From Hirschia maritima DSM 19733 (GTDB taxonomy: Bacteria; Pseudomonadota; Alphaproteobacteria; Caulobacterales; Hyphomonadaceae), in the NCBI RefSeq assembly GCF_000378345.1, contig NZ_KB899544.1:868001-932000 (forward strand): a stretch of DNA of 64,000 nucleotides, given 5' to 3'. Each line of letters starts with the position of its first letter. The first letter of the stretch is position 1. Under the pieces are notes generated by a model that did no database searches, was not told the DNA's origin, and saw only the letters and a program-made list of their open reading frames with translations. Shown piece after piece: positions 17,657-26,349 of the stretch. Made by a program: the position numbers and the translations under genes.

Positions 17657-18694
17657 GTGACAGATAAAAAAGAACGTGGAAAACCGTCCATCACACTTAT
17701 TGATGTTGCAAAGCACGCTGGTGTTTCTCCAATGACTGTATCGCGGGTGTTGAATAATTTATCCATTGTGAAATCAGCCACCAAAGAAAAGGTGCTGGCA
17801 TCTGTTGCAGCACTTGATTATTCTCCAAATCAAGCAGCGCGAAGTCTTGCTAGTGGCGGTACCACCCAAATTTGTTTGCTCTATGGAAACCCTTCCTCAG
17901 CTTATCTTGGTGAGTTGTTGGTAGGAGCATTAGAGGCTGTTGGAAAACATGGTCTCCAATTGATAGTGAATCGTGTGCCGTCAGACATTTCGATTGAAGA
18001 GCTTCAAAAGAATCTGGATTCTTCTTGGGATGGGTTGATAATTCCGGCACCTATTAGTGATCTCGAGGGCATTAGGCGGCTGGTGGAGGAGGAAGGTTTT
18101 CCCACAGTGTTCCTTGAGTGTGGTGAAGTGTCCGGTCGCGCCCACGATATAGGAATAGATGATTATCAAGCTTCCAAAGATATGACTGAATATTTGATTT
18201 CGTTGGGCCATCGACGTATTGCGTTCATTCAAGGGCCTCCAAATCACCGCACAAGTACAATGAGACTTTCTGGGTTTCACGATGGCTTGGCCGATGCGGA
18301 TGTAGAAGTTGATAAAGAACTGATTGTTGAAGGGGCGTTTACCTATAGGTCGGGTATGCAGGCTGGCTTGAATTTGTTGGAGGCCAGTAATCCCCCGACT
18401 GCAATTTTTGCAGGTAATGATGATATGGCAGCTGGGGTATTAGCTGCAGTATCTGAAAAGGGATTGAAAGTCCCTAAAGATGTATCAGTGGTTGGGTTTG
18501 ATGATTCTCCTATTGCAACAACCGTGTGGCCTCATCTTACTACAATTCGGCAACCATTAGCAGAAATGACTGAATATGCAGTTCGATTATTGAGTGAGGT
18601 CATTAAAGAGCCGGGAAAGCAAATGAAGAAAACTCATTTGTTGGAGTACTCCTTGCAAATGAGGGATTCTGCTTGCCCTCCTACCAAAACATAG
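17657..18694 (+). CDS. LacI/GalR-family transcriptional regulator
   Basis: The GTG at 17657 follows GGGGA with a five-base spacer, so I prefer it to the longer frame from 17594. The 345-residue protein opens with the LacI helix-turn-helix (TLIDVAKHAGVSPMTVSRVLNN) and the hinge YSPNQAARSLASG, followed by a periplasmic-binding-protein-like sugar sensor (GHRRIAFIQGP, AGNDDMAAGVL, SVVGFDDSPIA). It presumably represses until a sugar binds. The gene lies before an aldose 1-epimerase, with an operator-like palindrome between, so a self- or epimerase-controlling role is likely. The ligand is unknown. Confidence 0.92.
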   Translation: MTDKKERGKPSITLIDVAKHAGVSPMTVSRVLNNLSIVKSATKEKVLASVAALDYSPNQAARSLASGGTTQICLLYGNPSSAYLGELLVGALEAVGKHGLQLIVNRVPSDISIEELQKNLDSSWDGLIIPAPISDLEGIRRLVEEEGFPTVFLECGEVSGRAHDIGIDDYQASKDMTEYLISLGHRRIAFIQGPPNHRTSTMRLSGFHDGLADADVEVDKELIVEGAFTYRSGMQAGLNLLEASNPPTAIFAGNDDMAAGVLAAVSEKGLKVPKDVSVVGFDDSPIATTVWPHLTTIRQPLAEMTEYAVRLLSEVIKEPGKQMKKTHLLEYSLQMRDSACPPTKT

Positions 18695-18752
18695 ATTTTT
18701 GAAGCGTTTTTCTTGAGGAAGAAATTTTTTTGTTGTTTTGTTAGCGTAATCA

Positions 18753-18766
18753 TGGTAGCGTTACCA
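18753..18766. promoter_or_regulatory. Operator-like palindrome for a LacI-family protein
   Basis: TGGTAGCGTTACCA has five-base arms TGGTA/TACCA around GCGT, the form of LacI/GalR operators with a central CG-like step. It lies 59 bases after the lacI-type stop and 129 bases before the epimerase ATG, where a promoter for the epimerase would be expected. Confidence 0.6.
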
Positions 18767-18801
18767 GATCGTGATACGTTGCATTCCCAACCCGCGATTA
18801 T

Positions 18802-18885
18802 GAGGAATATCGTCCCGTATTTCCTCAAGTATCTTTCTGTGAGAGAGGAATTCCTATATTTAGCGAATTCTTCTCTCTTTTTTTT
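18802..18885 (+). terminator. Attenuator-like terminator in the epimerase leader
   Basis: GAGAGAGGAATTC (18841-18853) and GAATTCTTCTCTC (18865-18877) form a 13-bp stem with one G-U pair, followed by eight Ts ending nine bases before the epimerase ATG. Upstream, TTCCTC (18821-18826) can pair either with GAGGAA at 18802-18807 or with GAGGAA at 18845-18850 inside the terminator arm. This is the mutually exclusive layout of an attenuator. It could instead be just the regulator's terminator. Confidence 0.6.
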
Positions 18886-18894
18886 GGGAAAAAA

Positions 18895-19773
18895 ATGACT
18901 GCATCAATCTCAATTCACAATGAATTTTTAGAATTAGGCATAGAGCCTGAAATCGGTGGTGCGATTTCGTACTTTAGGGCTGGTGGGAGCGATGTTTTCC
19001 GTCCCATGAATTTTGAGCATGGCTTTGCTGCAATCAATTCCGGTTCTTTTCCTCTTATTCCATTTTCCAATCGAATCTTGAATGGCGAATTTCGTTTTGA
19101 GGGGAAGTCCTATTCTATTCCAGCAAACTGGCCTGAAGGGGATGAAAATGCCATTCATGGAAATGGATGGCAGAATGAATGGCTTGTTCAATTGCAAACA
19201 AAAAGCAGTTGTGAGTTGGCTTTCACTTCCAAGGAGGGGTGGTGGCCGTGGAGTTATGAAGCTCGCGCTAAGTTTGAATTGGTAGACCGAAAACTGATTA
19301 TGTCTCTTGGCGTTAGAAATACGGGTGACGAAACTATGCCGGTCGGTTTGGGGTTTCACCCTTATTTTGTGTGCTCTGAGGACACACGATTGTTATTCAA
19401 TGCTTCAAAGGCTTACCTCCCTTTTGGTGAAGCAGATGCTGTAGAGTTATCATCGAATGAAGGCCATTTTCTAGATTTTAGGAACGTTAGATCGCCTAAA
19501 CAATCTCAATTGATTGATCATAATTATGATGATTGGGACGGCATTGCGTATATTAAAGGGTGCAATGGCAAACATGATATAGAGATCAAGGCCGACCAGA
19601 ACATGCGGTGTGCCATGATGTATTCTCCTGTAGGAGAGGATTACTTTTGCTTTGAGCCTACGACGCATTCTGCAGGTGCATTTAACAAAAAAGAGTTTTT
19701 AGCCAAAGGTGGAATAGCGCTAGAGGCTGGGAAACAGGTAAGTGCAACATGCACAATTGAAGTTTGCACCTAA
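18895..19773 (+). CDS. Aldose 1-epimerase family protein
   Basis: The 292-residue protein belongs to the galactose mutarotase superfamily: FPLIPFSNRI near residue 50, AIHGNGWQNEW near residue 84 (His of the substrate site), GLGFHPYF near residue 150 and FCFEPTTHSAGAFN near residue 250 (catalytic Glu). It interconverts alpha and beta anomers of aldoses in the cytosol. The ATG at 18895 follows GGG and a run of As directly after the terminator-like hairpin. It is probably controlled by the LacI-type protein upstream. The sugar is not determined. Confidence 0.9.
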   Translation: MTASISIHNEFLELGIEPEIGGAISYFRAGGSDVFRPMNFEHGFAAINSGSFPLIPFSNRILNGEFRFEGKSYSIPANWPEGDENAIHGNGWQNEWLVQLQTKSSCELAFTSKEGWWPWSYEARAKFELVDRKLIMSLGVRNTGDETMPVGLGFHPYFVCSEDTRLLFNASKAYLPFGEADAVELSSNEGHFLDFRNVRSPKQSQLIDHNYDDWDGIAYIKGCNGKHDIEIKADQNMRCAMMYSPVGEDYFCFEPTTHSAGAFNKKEFLAKGGIALEAGKQVSATCTIEVCT

Positions 19774-19797
19774 AAACTTTTTCAATGTGACTATTTG

Positions 19798-19833
19798 AAA
19801 AGCGTTTGATTCTTAGGATCAGGCGCTTTTTTT
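19798..19833 (+). terminator. Intrinsic terminator after the epimerase gene
   Basis: AAAGCGTTTGAT pairs with ATCAGGCGCTTT (two G-U pairs) around a short loop and runs into a stretch of seven or more Ts, 25 bases after the stop. Confidence 0.85.
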
Positions 19834-20198
19834 GTTTTTATTCTTAAAAGCTGTGAATCTCTTTGTTCACAGACGAGTAACGCAAAACGCCAAACGGGCA
19901 ATATGTGTCAAAATTTTGATGCAAATTTCAAAAAAATTGAAATATTCAAGTGAAATTCAAGTTGTTTTATGAATAGAAGATGAACAGATTTTGTGTTGTT
20001 CAGACTAGGTTCAGTTTTGTCGAAAGTTTTGGGTAATCTCAATTTGATCTATTGAATTTACCTTTTGGTTAGATATATTTACATCATGACGGGACTGAAA
20101 GAAACAACAAATGTCAGTGCCTGATTATTTAGAGGGATTTGTCTCTATCGTTGACTATTCAAGAATAGTTGGCAGATGGGTTTGGAGAGTAAAGTAAA
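19834..20198. other. AT-rich intergenic region with small hairpins
   Basis: No open frame is supported. It contains CTGTGAA/TTCACAG around 19851-19872, TGAACA/TGTTCA around 19981-20002, and a perfect ACTATTCAAGAATAGT around 20153-20168 just before the small gene. A promoter for the gene at 20199 is expected here; a small RNA cannot be excluded. Confidence 0.35.
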
Positions 20199-20459
20199 AT
20201 GGCCAGTGATTTTTGTACTGAAGACGGCGCACTACGTATTAAAAACAAAATCGAGGAATACTGGAAAAACCGAGGTTTCGATGTGAACATCAATCTAGTA
20301 GATGCGGGCTTCATTCCAGCCATGCGTTCCGCGAGAACGGACATACGTTCCAATATGGTGAACGGTATGCCGACGCCTGGAACGGGAGGCTCACTTAGGG
20401 AAACTTCACAGCAAAACTTCAAATACGAAAAAGGTGTAAATCGCCACTTGATGAACTAG
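20199..20459 (+). CDS. Small conserved-looking protein, unknown function
   Basis: The 86-residue product is soluble, with a helix-rich first part (LRIKNKIEEYWKNRGFDVN) then VDAGFIPAMRSARTDIRSNM and a Gly/Pro-rich middle (NGMPTPGTGG). No signal peptide or membrane segment. The evenly mixed, non-shadow composition and a GGAGAG 13 bases upstream support a real gene. I do not recognise a named family. It ends one base before the convergent gph gene. Confidence 0.65.
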   Translation: MASDFCTEDGALRIKNKIEEYWKNRGFDVNINLVDAGFIPAMRSARTDIRSNMVNGMPTPGTGGSLRETSQQNFKYEKGVNRHLMN

Positions 20460-20460
20460 A

Positions 20461-21138
20461 TCACTTTTCAACAATTGATCTAATAGTATCAACAAGTTCA
20501 GAATAGTTATCGATAATTGCGTCTGGGCCTAGATCTCTGGGCGCAATATCTGTGTAACCAAAAGAGACAATGATGACTGGTGCGCCAGCGTTTCGCGCAG
20601 CGCCGACGTCTGAAATAGAATCCCCAATCATGATAGATTTTTGGGGATTTCCTTTGGCTTCTTCAATGGCTTGTAAATAGTGTTGTTGATGAGGTTTTTT
20701 ATGAATTGCAGAGTCAGCGCCCACAATGCTTTTAAATCGTTCTGCGATGTTGAGGGTTTCCAGCAGCTTGATAGCAAGGTGTGTCTTTTTATTTGTACAC
20801 ACGCAGAATTGGGCTCCTTCTGATTCTAGAGCATCCAGCGCGGCTTCAACATTTTTGTATAGATAGCTTTTGGCGGCGATATCCGATTGATAGATGTCAA
20901 TAAACTGCTGAGTTAGCTGGTCGAGCTTTTCTTCCGAAAATGTGACATCTGATAGAGCAGCACCACGTTTGATGAGTGCTTTTGCGCCTTGTCCTACAAA
21001 AGCTCTGGTTTTTGGGAGATCAACTTCTGCCAAACCTTCTTGGCGCATGATCTCATTTGTCGCTCTGTGAAGGTCGGGAGCAGTTTCAACTAATGTCCCA
21101 TCCAGATCAAAAACAATCATATATCCATCTAAAAACAT
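20461..21138 (-). CDS. gph: Phosphoglycolate phosphatase-like HAD hydrolase
   Basis: HAD subfamily IA: motif I VFDLDGTLVET at the start, the helical cap, motif II VCTNKK near residue 110, Lys in HKKPHQQHY near residue 148 and motif IV MIGDSISDVGAARNAG near residue 170. It would remove phosphate from 2-phosphoglycolate, a by-product of DNA repair. I start at ATG 21138, about ten bases behind GAGG; GTG 21150 would lie on top of that site. It is divergent from glmU across 144 bases, a pairing found in other alphaproteobacteria. Confidence 0.88.
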   Translation of the reverse strand: MFLDGYMIVFDLDGTLVETAPDLHRATNEIMRQEGLAEVDLPKTRAFVGQGAKALIKRGAALSDVTFSEEKLDQLTQQFIDIYQSDIAAKSYLYKNVEAALDALESEGAQFCVCTNKKTHLAIKLLETLNIAERFKSIVGADSAIHKKPHQQHYLQAIEEAKGNPQKSIMIGDSISDVGAARNAGAPVIIVSFGYTDIAPRDLGPDAIIDNYSELVDTIRSIVEK

Positions 21139-21282
21139 GGTCGGAGACACCTCAGAGTAAAATTGGACTGCAATTGCCCGAAAAATGCAGTTTAAATGCT
21201 TTAGAAAAGCTTGCTTGAAAAGCCCATTTAGAGGATTGTCCGCGCAACTTTCGAAATTTGATGTCTGACAGCGAGGGTGGAC

Positions 21283-22638
21283 ATGTCCAGAGCAGCAATC
21301 ATTTTGGCGGCCGGTAAAGGCACGCGTATGAAATCATCAACTCCTAAAGTGCTTCACAAAGTTGGTGGTCGTCCAATGATGGCGTGGACAACTGATTTGG
21401 CCAAGCAACTTGGGTGTGAAAAAACTATTATTGTTGTTGGTCCTCAGTTTGAAGATGTACATCAAGCTGCTGTTAGTCTCGTGGGTGAAGAGAATGTGTG
21501 TGTGCAAGAGACACAATCAGGAACTGCAACCGCTGTTCAGGCTGCGGTACCAGCTCTTAAAGGCTTTAAAGGCGAGGCAATTGTTCTTTATGCTGATACG
21601 CCGCTAATTCCGACAGATGTTGCTCAGGGTGCCTTCACAGCCATTGATGAAGGTGCATCGATCAGCGTATTGGGATTTGAAGCAGATAATCCGGGTGGAT
21701 ATGGTCGCCTTATCCTTGCTGATGATGGTGGGCTAGACCGTATCGTTGAAGCAAAAGATGCTTCTCCAGAAGAATATGCGGTTCGTTTATGTAATTCGGG
21801 TGTGATGGCCGCGCCTTGGCCTTTGATGGAAGAACTTCTTGGTGAAGTGAAGAACGACAACGCTAAGGGCGAGTATTATCTGACTGACCTTGTTGGGCTC
21901 GCACGCGGGCGGTCTCTAAAAGCAGCTGCAGTGCCATGCAATGAGGATGACGTACTAGGGGTAAACTCACGTGTACAATTAGCTGAAGCGGAAACTGTCT
22001 TCCAACAACGCGCTCGCATTCGTTTTATGGAAGAAGGCGTGGGGATGATTGATCCTGAAACAGTCTATTTCTCTTGGGATACACAAATTGGAAACGACGT
22101 GTTCGTTGAACCAAATGTGGTGTTTGGTCCTGGTGTTAAAATCGCTAGTAATGTGACGATCAAAGCTTTCTGCCACTTTGAAGGAGCTGTGGTTGCCGAG
22201 GGCGCTGTTCTTGGTCCCTATGCACGTTTGCGCCCAGGGGCAGACATTGGTGAAGATGTCCGTATCGGAAACTTTGTGGAAGTGAAAAACACCAAGATGG
22301 ACAAGGGGGCAAAAGCCAACCACCTTGCTTATCTTGGTGATGGCTCCGTCGGCGAGAATGCAAATATCGGTGCTGGCACGATCTTCTGTAACTATGATGG
22401 CTTCTTCAAACATAAAACAGAGATCGGGAAAAATGCTTTTGTGGGTTCCAATTCTTCAATTGTAGCGCCTGTTAAAGTCGGCGATGACGCTATGGTTGGA
22501 TCTGGTTCTGTCGTAACAAAAGACGTTGAAAGCGGTGATCTTGCACTTGCACGTGGTCAACAGGTCTCAAAATCTGGCTGGAGCGCTAAGTTTCGCGAAG
22601 TGATGAGTAAGCGCAAAGCTGATTCTAAGAAAAAATAG
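21283..22638 (+). CDS. glmU: Bifunctional N-acetylglucosamine-1-phosphate uridyltransferase / glucosamine-1-phosphate acetyltransferase
   Basis: The N-terminal pyrophosphorylase domain opens with AIILAAGKGTRMKS; the C-terminal half is a left-handed beta-helix with hexapeptide repeats (from about residue 250) and NYDGFFKHKTEIG with the acetyltransferase histidine-bearing region before it. It makes UDP-GlcNAc for peptidoglycan and lipid A. The ATG at 21283 lies five bases after GCGAGGG and I prefer it to GTG 21277. Length 451 residues is standard. It is followed by rpiA. Confidence 0.95.
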   Translation: MSRAAIILAAGKGTRMKSSTPKVLHKVGGRPMMAWTTDLAKQLGCEKTIIVVGPQFEDVHQAAVSLVGEENVCVQETQSGTATAVQAAVPALKGFKGEAIVLYADTPLIPTDVAQGAFTAIDEGASISVLGFEADNPGGYGRLILADDGGLDRIVEAKDASPEEYAVRLCNSGVMAAPWPLMEELLGEVKNDNAKGEYYLTDLVGLARGRSLKAAAVPCNEDDVLGVNSRVQLAEAETVFQQRARIRFMEEGVGMIDPETVYFSWDTQIGNDVFVEPNVVFGPGVKIASNVTIKAFCHFEGAVVAEGAVLGPYARLRPGADIGEDVRIGNFVEVKNTKMDKGAKANHLAYLGDGSVGENANIGAGTIFCNYDGFFKHKTEIGKNAFVGSNSSIVAPVKVGDDAMVGSGSVVTKDVESGDLALARGQQVSKSGWSAKFREVMSKRKADSKKK

Positions 22639-22707
22639 ATCGATGTGATCTGCAACAAATGCACAGTCTTCCATCAAAATTGGAAGATCACTAAATGGAA
22701 AATCAAA

Positions 22708-23409
22708 ATGTCAGATATCGCAAAAAGAAATGCTGCCCTAGAAGCCCTTAATTTGGTGGAAGAAGGTATGACGCTGGGATTGGGAACTGGATCTACAGCT
22801 GCAATATTTGTCGATGAATTGGGTAAAAAGGTCAAAGAAGGTTTTGATGTTGTCTGTGTGGCCACGTCGGAAGCTACAGACGCGCAAGCTAGATCTCTAG
22901 ATATCCCAATGGCTGATTTGGATACTGCACCTGCGATACACTTAACTGTGGATGGCGCAGATGAATTTGATCCAGAACTTCGTTTAGTGAAGGGAGGCGG
23001 TGCAGCGCTACTTCGTGAGAAAATTATCGCTGATTCCTCTGATGTGATGGTTGTCATCACAGACGCCTCCAAACAGGTAAAGCAATTAGGTGCGTTCCCA
23101 CTACCTGTTGAGGTCAATCCATTTGGTATGGCGCTCACAAAAGCGCGTGTCGAAGAGACATTAGAAATATTGGGAATGAACGGTATTCACGTAAATGTGC
23201 GTCTAAATCAGGACGGTACACCTTTACTTACAGATGGCGGTCACCACATTCTGGACTTGCACTGTAAAGCTATTCCAGATGCAGACATGCTAGGAGCTGT
23301 TTTAGACCAGATCCCAGGTGTTGTGGAGCACGGACTATTTTTGGACATAGCGGACGCAGTGATCGTTGGAACAGAAACTGGTACTGAGACGATCTCGCGC
23401 GAAGACTAA
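22708..23409 (+). CDS. rpiA: Ribose-5-phosphate isomerase A
   Basis: RpiA interconverts ribose 5-phosphate and ribulose 5-phosphate. [15 protein letters not shown] near residue 25, [24 protein letters not shown] near residue 80 and the C-terminal [13 protein letters not shown] are the family signatures with catalytic Asp/Glu/Lys. I start at ATG 22708 (MSDIAKRN), behind GGAAAATC; the frame is open 21 codons further up but those residues are not family-like. A small hairpin (CTTCCA/TGGAAG, 22668-22686) lies between glmU and rpiA. Confidence 0.95.
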   Translation: MSDIAKRNAALEALNLVEEGMTLGLGTGSTAAIFVDELGKKVKEGFDVVCVATSEATDAQARSLDIPMADLDTAPAIHLTVDGADEFDPELRLVKGGGAALLREKIIADSSDVMVVITDASKQVKQLGAFPLPVEVNPFGMALTKARVEETLEILGMNGIHVNVRLNQDGTPLLTDGGHHILDLHCKAIPDADMLGAVLDQIPGVVEHGLFLDIADAVIVGTETGTETISRED

Positions 23410-23459
23410 ATCTTCCTGAGATACTCGAAACACTATTTTAATGCGGGAGTATTTCGCAC

Positions 23460-24830
23460 ATGAGCTATGATTATGACTTGTTCACCATTGGAGCTGGATC
23501 TGGTGGGGTACGTGCAGCACGAATAGCTGCGCAGACAGGTGCGAAAGTCGCGATTGCAGAAGAGTTTCGTACAGGCGGAACTTGTGTCATTCGCGGATGT
23601 GTACCTAAGAAGTTCATGGTCTATGCGTCGGAATTCCGCAAATCATTCAAAGATGCTGCTGGATTTGGATATTCGATTGATAATGTCAGTTATGACCACG
23701 CCGCTTTTATTAAGTCACTGGGCGCTGAGGTCGAGCGTCTCTCCGGCATTTATGCGAAAAATCTAGGTGGAGCTGGTGTTGAGCTTCTCAAAGAACGTGC
23801 TGAAATCGTTGATGCGCATACAGTAAAGCTTGTTGAAAGTGGTCGTGAGATAACAGCACAACGAATATTGGTAGCTGTAGGTGGAACACCATTTGTCCCG
23901 GATGATTTTGAAGGGCGCGAACACGTTATTACTTCTGATGATATTTTTGAAATCGAAGAATTGCCAAAATCAATTGTGATTGCAGGTGGTGGGTATATCG
24001 CGGTTGAGTTTGCTCATATTTTTGCTGGTCTAGGTGTTGAGACTCATCTTGTATATCGCGGAACACCTGTTCTGCGTGGATTCGATGAAGAAGTTCGTGA
24101 AGTTGTTCAGGAAGGTTTGATTGCAGCTGGCGTTAATGTTCACACTAAAGCGAAATTCTCAAAAGTTGAAAAAGTCGACGCCGAGTTCAGATATTCAGTG
24201 ACGCTGGATAATGGGTCAGTGTTGAATGCTGATCGTGTGGTTGGAGCACTTGGTCGTGTTCCACACACAAAAGGTCTAGGTCTTGAAAACGCTGGCGTTG
24301 AATTGGCTCCAAATGGCTCAATCAAAGTTGATGAATGGTCCAAAACGAATGTTGATTCAATCTGGGCAGTTGGTGATGTAACTGATCGCGTCAATCTCAC
24401 TCCAGTTGCCATCCGTGAAGGGCATGCGTTTGCGGATACAGAATTTGGTGGAAAAGCCCATCACTTTGATCACGATAAAATTTCAACGGCAGTCTTTACG
24501 CAACCTCCTGTTGGGACGGTTGGCTTAAGCGAAGAGCAAGCTCGAGAAGAATATGGCGAGATCGATATATATAAGTCTCGTTTCAAACCTATGAAAAATG
24601 CTTTGTCTGGTGATCAAAGCCGCGTTCTGATGAAAATCATCGTGCGGGCAAGCGACCAAGTGGTTCTTGGGTGTCATATTGTTGGGCCAGACGCACCTGA
24701 GATTATTCAGGCGGTTGGAATAGCTGTTAAGATGAATGCGACTAAGCAGGACTTCGATAACACATGTGCGCTGCACCCGTCTTTGGCAGAAGAATTGGTG
24801 ACAATGCGAAACAAGTTCGTTCCCGAATAA
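23460..24830 (+). CDS. gor: Glutathione-disulfide reductase
   Basis: A FAD-dependent disulfide oxidoreductase of 456 residues: FAD-binding GAGSGGVRAARIAA at the N-terminus, redox-active pair in GGTCVIRGCVPKK near residues 42-47, NAD(P)H-binding AGGGYIAVEFAHIFAGLG near residue 175, and the C-terminal active-site His in CALHPSLAEE near residue 440. The CVIRGC form is typical of bacterial glutathione reductases rather than thioredoxin reductase. It follows rpiA by 50 bases and may share its transcript. Confidence 0.94.
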   Translation: MSYDYDLFTIGAGSGGVRAARIAAQTGAKVAIAEEFRTGGTCVIRGCVPKKFMVYASEFRKSFKDAAGFGYSIDNVSYDHAAFIKSLGAEVERLSGIYAKNLGGAGVELLKERAEIVDAHTVKLVESGREITAQRILVAVGGTPFVPDDFEGREHVITSDDIFEIEELPKSIVIAGGGYIAVEFAHIFAGLGVETHLVYRGTPVLRGFDEEVREVVQEGLIAAGVNVHTKAKFSKVEKVDAEFRYSVTLDNGSVLNADRVVGALGRVPHTKGLGLENAGVELAPNGSIKVDEWSKTNVDSIWAVGDVTDRVNLTPVAIREGHAFADTEFGGKAHHFDHDKISTAVFTQPPVGTVGLSEEQAREEYGEIDIYKSRFKPMKNALSGDQSRVLMKIIVRASDQVVLGCHIVGPDAPEIIQAVGIAVKMNATKQDFDNTCALHPSLAEELVTMRNKFVPE

Positions 24831-25027
24831 AAGTAGTATTTCTCGAACAATCCTTCGTACTTAAGCGAAGTTTCTACAAAAAAAATCTCGGTCAAGCGTG
24901 AATATGCACAAGCTGTAATCTTATTGCGCTTGACCTTGGCCGCAATCCGTTGAACCAAGAGTTATAGTTAATTGTCTGTTGGTTTGGGCAAATTGCTGAA
25001 GATCTAGTTTGAGGAGCCATCTCTCTT

Positions 25028-25879
25028 ATGCGCATTGTTTCTGTGATGAACATGAAGGGCGGTGTAGGGAAATCTACGAGCGTTTGTATGTTGGCTGAGG
25101 CATTGGCCTCTCAAGCATCCATGCGAGTATTAGTGGTGGATCTTGACCCTCAATCCAATGCATCCATGATTTTGTGTGGGTTGGACAAATGGTCTGAATT
25201 GCGCGAGTCCGAGCGAACGCTAGATTCATATTTTGCGCAGTTTGTGCATGGTTCTGAGCCGCGGCGGTTTCATGAGTTTATCGCTCCGCGTGTGAGTGAT
25301 ATTCAAGGCGAGCCAGTTGTAGATCTCGTTGTTGCTACTCCCGAATTTCGATACGTTGAACGTGATGCGTTGGATAAATTTATTCGACAAGGCTTCACAA
25401 TTGCAGCAGTTCAAGAACGTTTGACGCGGCTGATGGCTTCTGCAGTTGAAAGCGTTGCGTCTAATTATGATGTTGTTTTGTTTGACTGTCCGCCAGGAAT
25501 TTCATTGTTCGCGGAAGCCGCCATCACTATGTCGGAATATGTGGTGATCCCAACTATCCCTGATTATGTGTCTCGTCTTGGTATATTTGCCTTCCGTCGC
25601 CGTGCAGTGCGTTCCATGGAAAAGCGTCGTTTTACTGAAGATAACATCCTTACATTGATCACTAAGTATGATCCAAATATCGTACTTCACGAAAGTGAAG
25701 TGCAGTCTTTGAGATCTGACTTTAAAACTTTTGACGTGGTTATCCCCCAAAATGAAAACATAGCTCGCGCTGGGGAATGGGCAGAAACTCCAAGAAGTTT
25801 CGACCAGAAGTATGGTGATGCAGCGGGAATCGTTAGACAATTCGCAGCGGAATTTCAGGAGAAGGTTGGACTTCTATGA
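25028..25879 (+). CDS. Orphan ParA/MinD-type ATPase
   Basis: The 283-residue protein has the deviant Walker A MKGGVGKSTS with the signature first Lys, near residue 10, then DLDPQSNAS (Walker A') and VVLFDCPPGIS (Walker B). Such ATPases bind DNA or membrane when ATP-bound and position cargo. There is no parB gene or parS-like cluster here; the next gene overlaps it by four bases (ATGA) and encodes a small unrelated protein. A role in placing a protein complex is therefore as likely as DNA segregation. The chromosomal parAB pair is expected elsewhere. Confidence 0.88.
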   Translation: MRIVSVMNMKGGVGKSTSVCMLAEALASQASMRVLVVDLDPQSNASMILCGLDKWSELRESERTLDSYFAQFVHGSEPRRFHEFIAPRVSDIQGEPVVDLVVATPEFRYVERDALDKFIRQGFTIAAVQERLTRLMASAVESVASNYDVVLFDCPPGISLFAEAAITMSEYVVIPTIPDYVSRLGIFAFRRRAVRSMEKRRFTEDNILTLITKYDPNIVLHESEVQSLRSDFKTFDVVIPQNENIARAGEWAETPRSFDQKYGDAAGIVRQFAAEFQEKVGLL

Positions 25880-26244
25880 TGGAAAAGACGCTCAAATCGC
25901 TCATGGCTATTGTTGCTGAAGAGGTTGGCAATAATCGTGTGTTTGCGCGCAAGCTTGAAGATGAATTGATTAAACAAGCCAATGATCTAACAAAAGCTCG
26001 CGAACTAGAAGAGCAAATTTCTGGATTCAATCCCAATGTTGTCTTTAAAGAATCTGGTGAAGATGGTTTGAAGCAGGCGTTGAAAAATAGGTCTGTGGCG
26101 GCACTGAAACAGATAGTTGCAAGGCACAACCTCGACCCTTCCAATCAATTGGGAGGTAGAGTAACTCGAGGTAAGATAGTAGAAATTATTCTAATTGCCG
26201 CGGAAAAACGTGCAAAAAGAGACGCAAAACTCTTCGATTACTAA
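25876..26244 (+). CDS. Small helical protein coupled to the orphan ParA
   Basis: The 122-residue product is predicted mostly helical and charged, with an N-terminal helix (LKSLMAIVAEEVGNNRVF) and a C-terminal segment LKQIVARHNLDPSN...GKIVEIILIAAEKRAKRDAKLF that resembles a SAP-like or small helix-hairpin module. The ATG overlaps the ParA stop, which indicates translational coupling. I do not recognise a family. By analogy with other orphan ParA pairs it is a candidate ParA partner or cargo adaptor. Confidence 0.75.
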   Translation: MMEKTLKSLMAIVAEEVGNNRVFARKLEDELIKQANDLTKARELEEQISGFNPNVVFKESGEDGLKQALKNRSVAALKQIVARHNLDPSNQLGGRVTRGKIVEIILIAAEKRAKRDAKLFDY

Positions 26245-26349
26245 TTAAAATGCAATTATATTGTCACAGTGACGAATGCAGACCTTGCTCATACAGGGAT
26301 AAGTTCGCTATGACGTCTGCTCTGTTTCGATGAAGAGAAGACAGTCATT

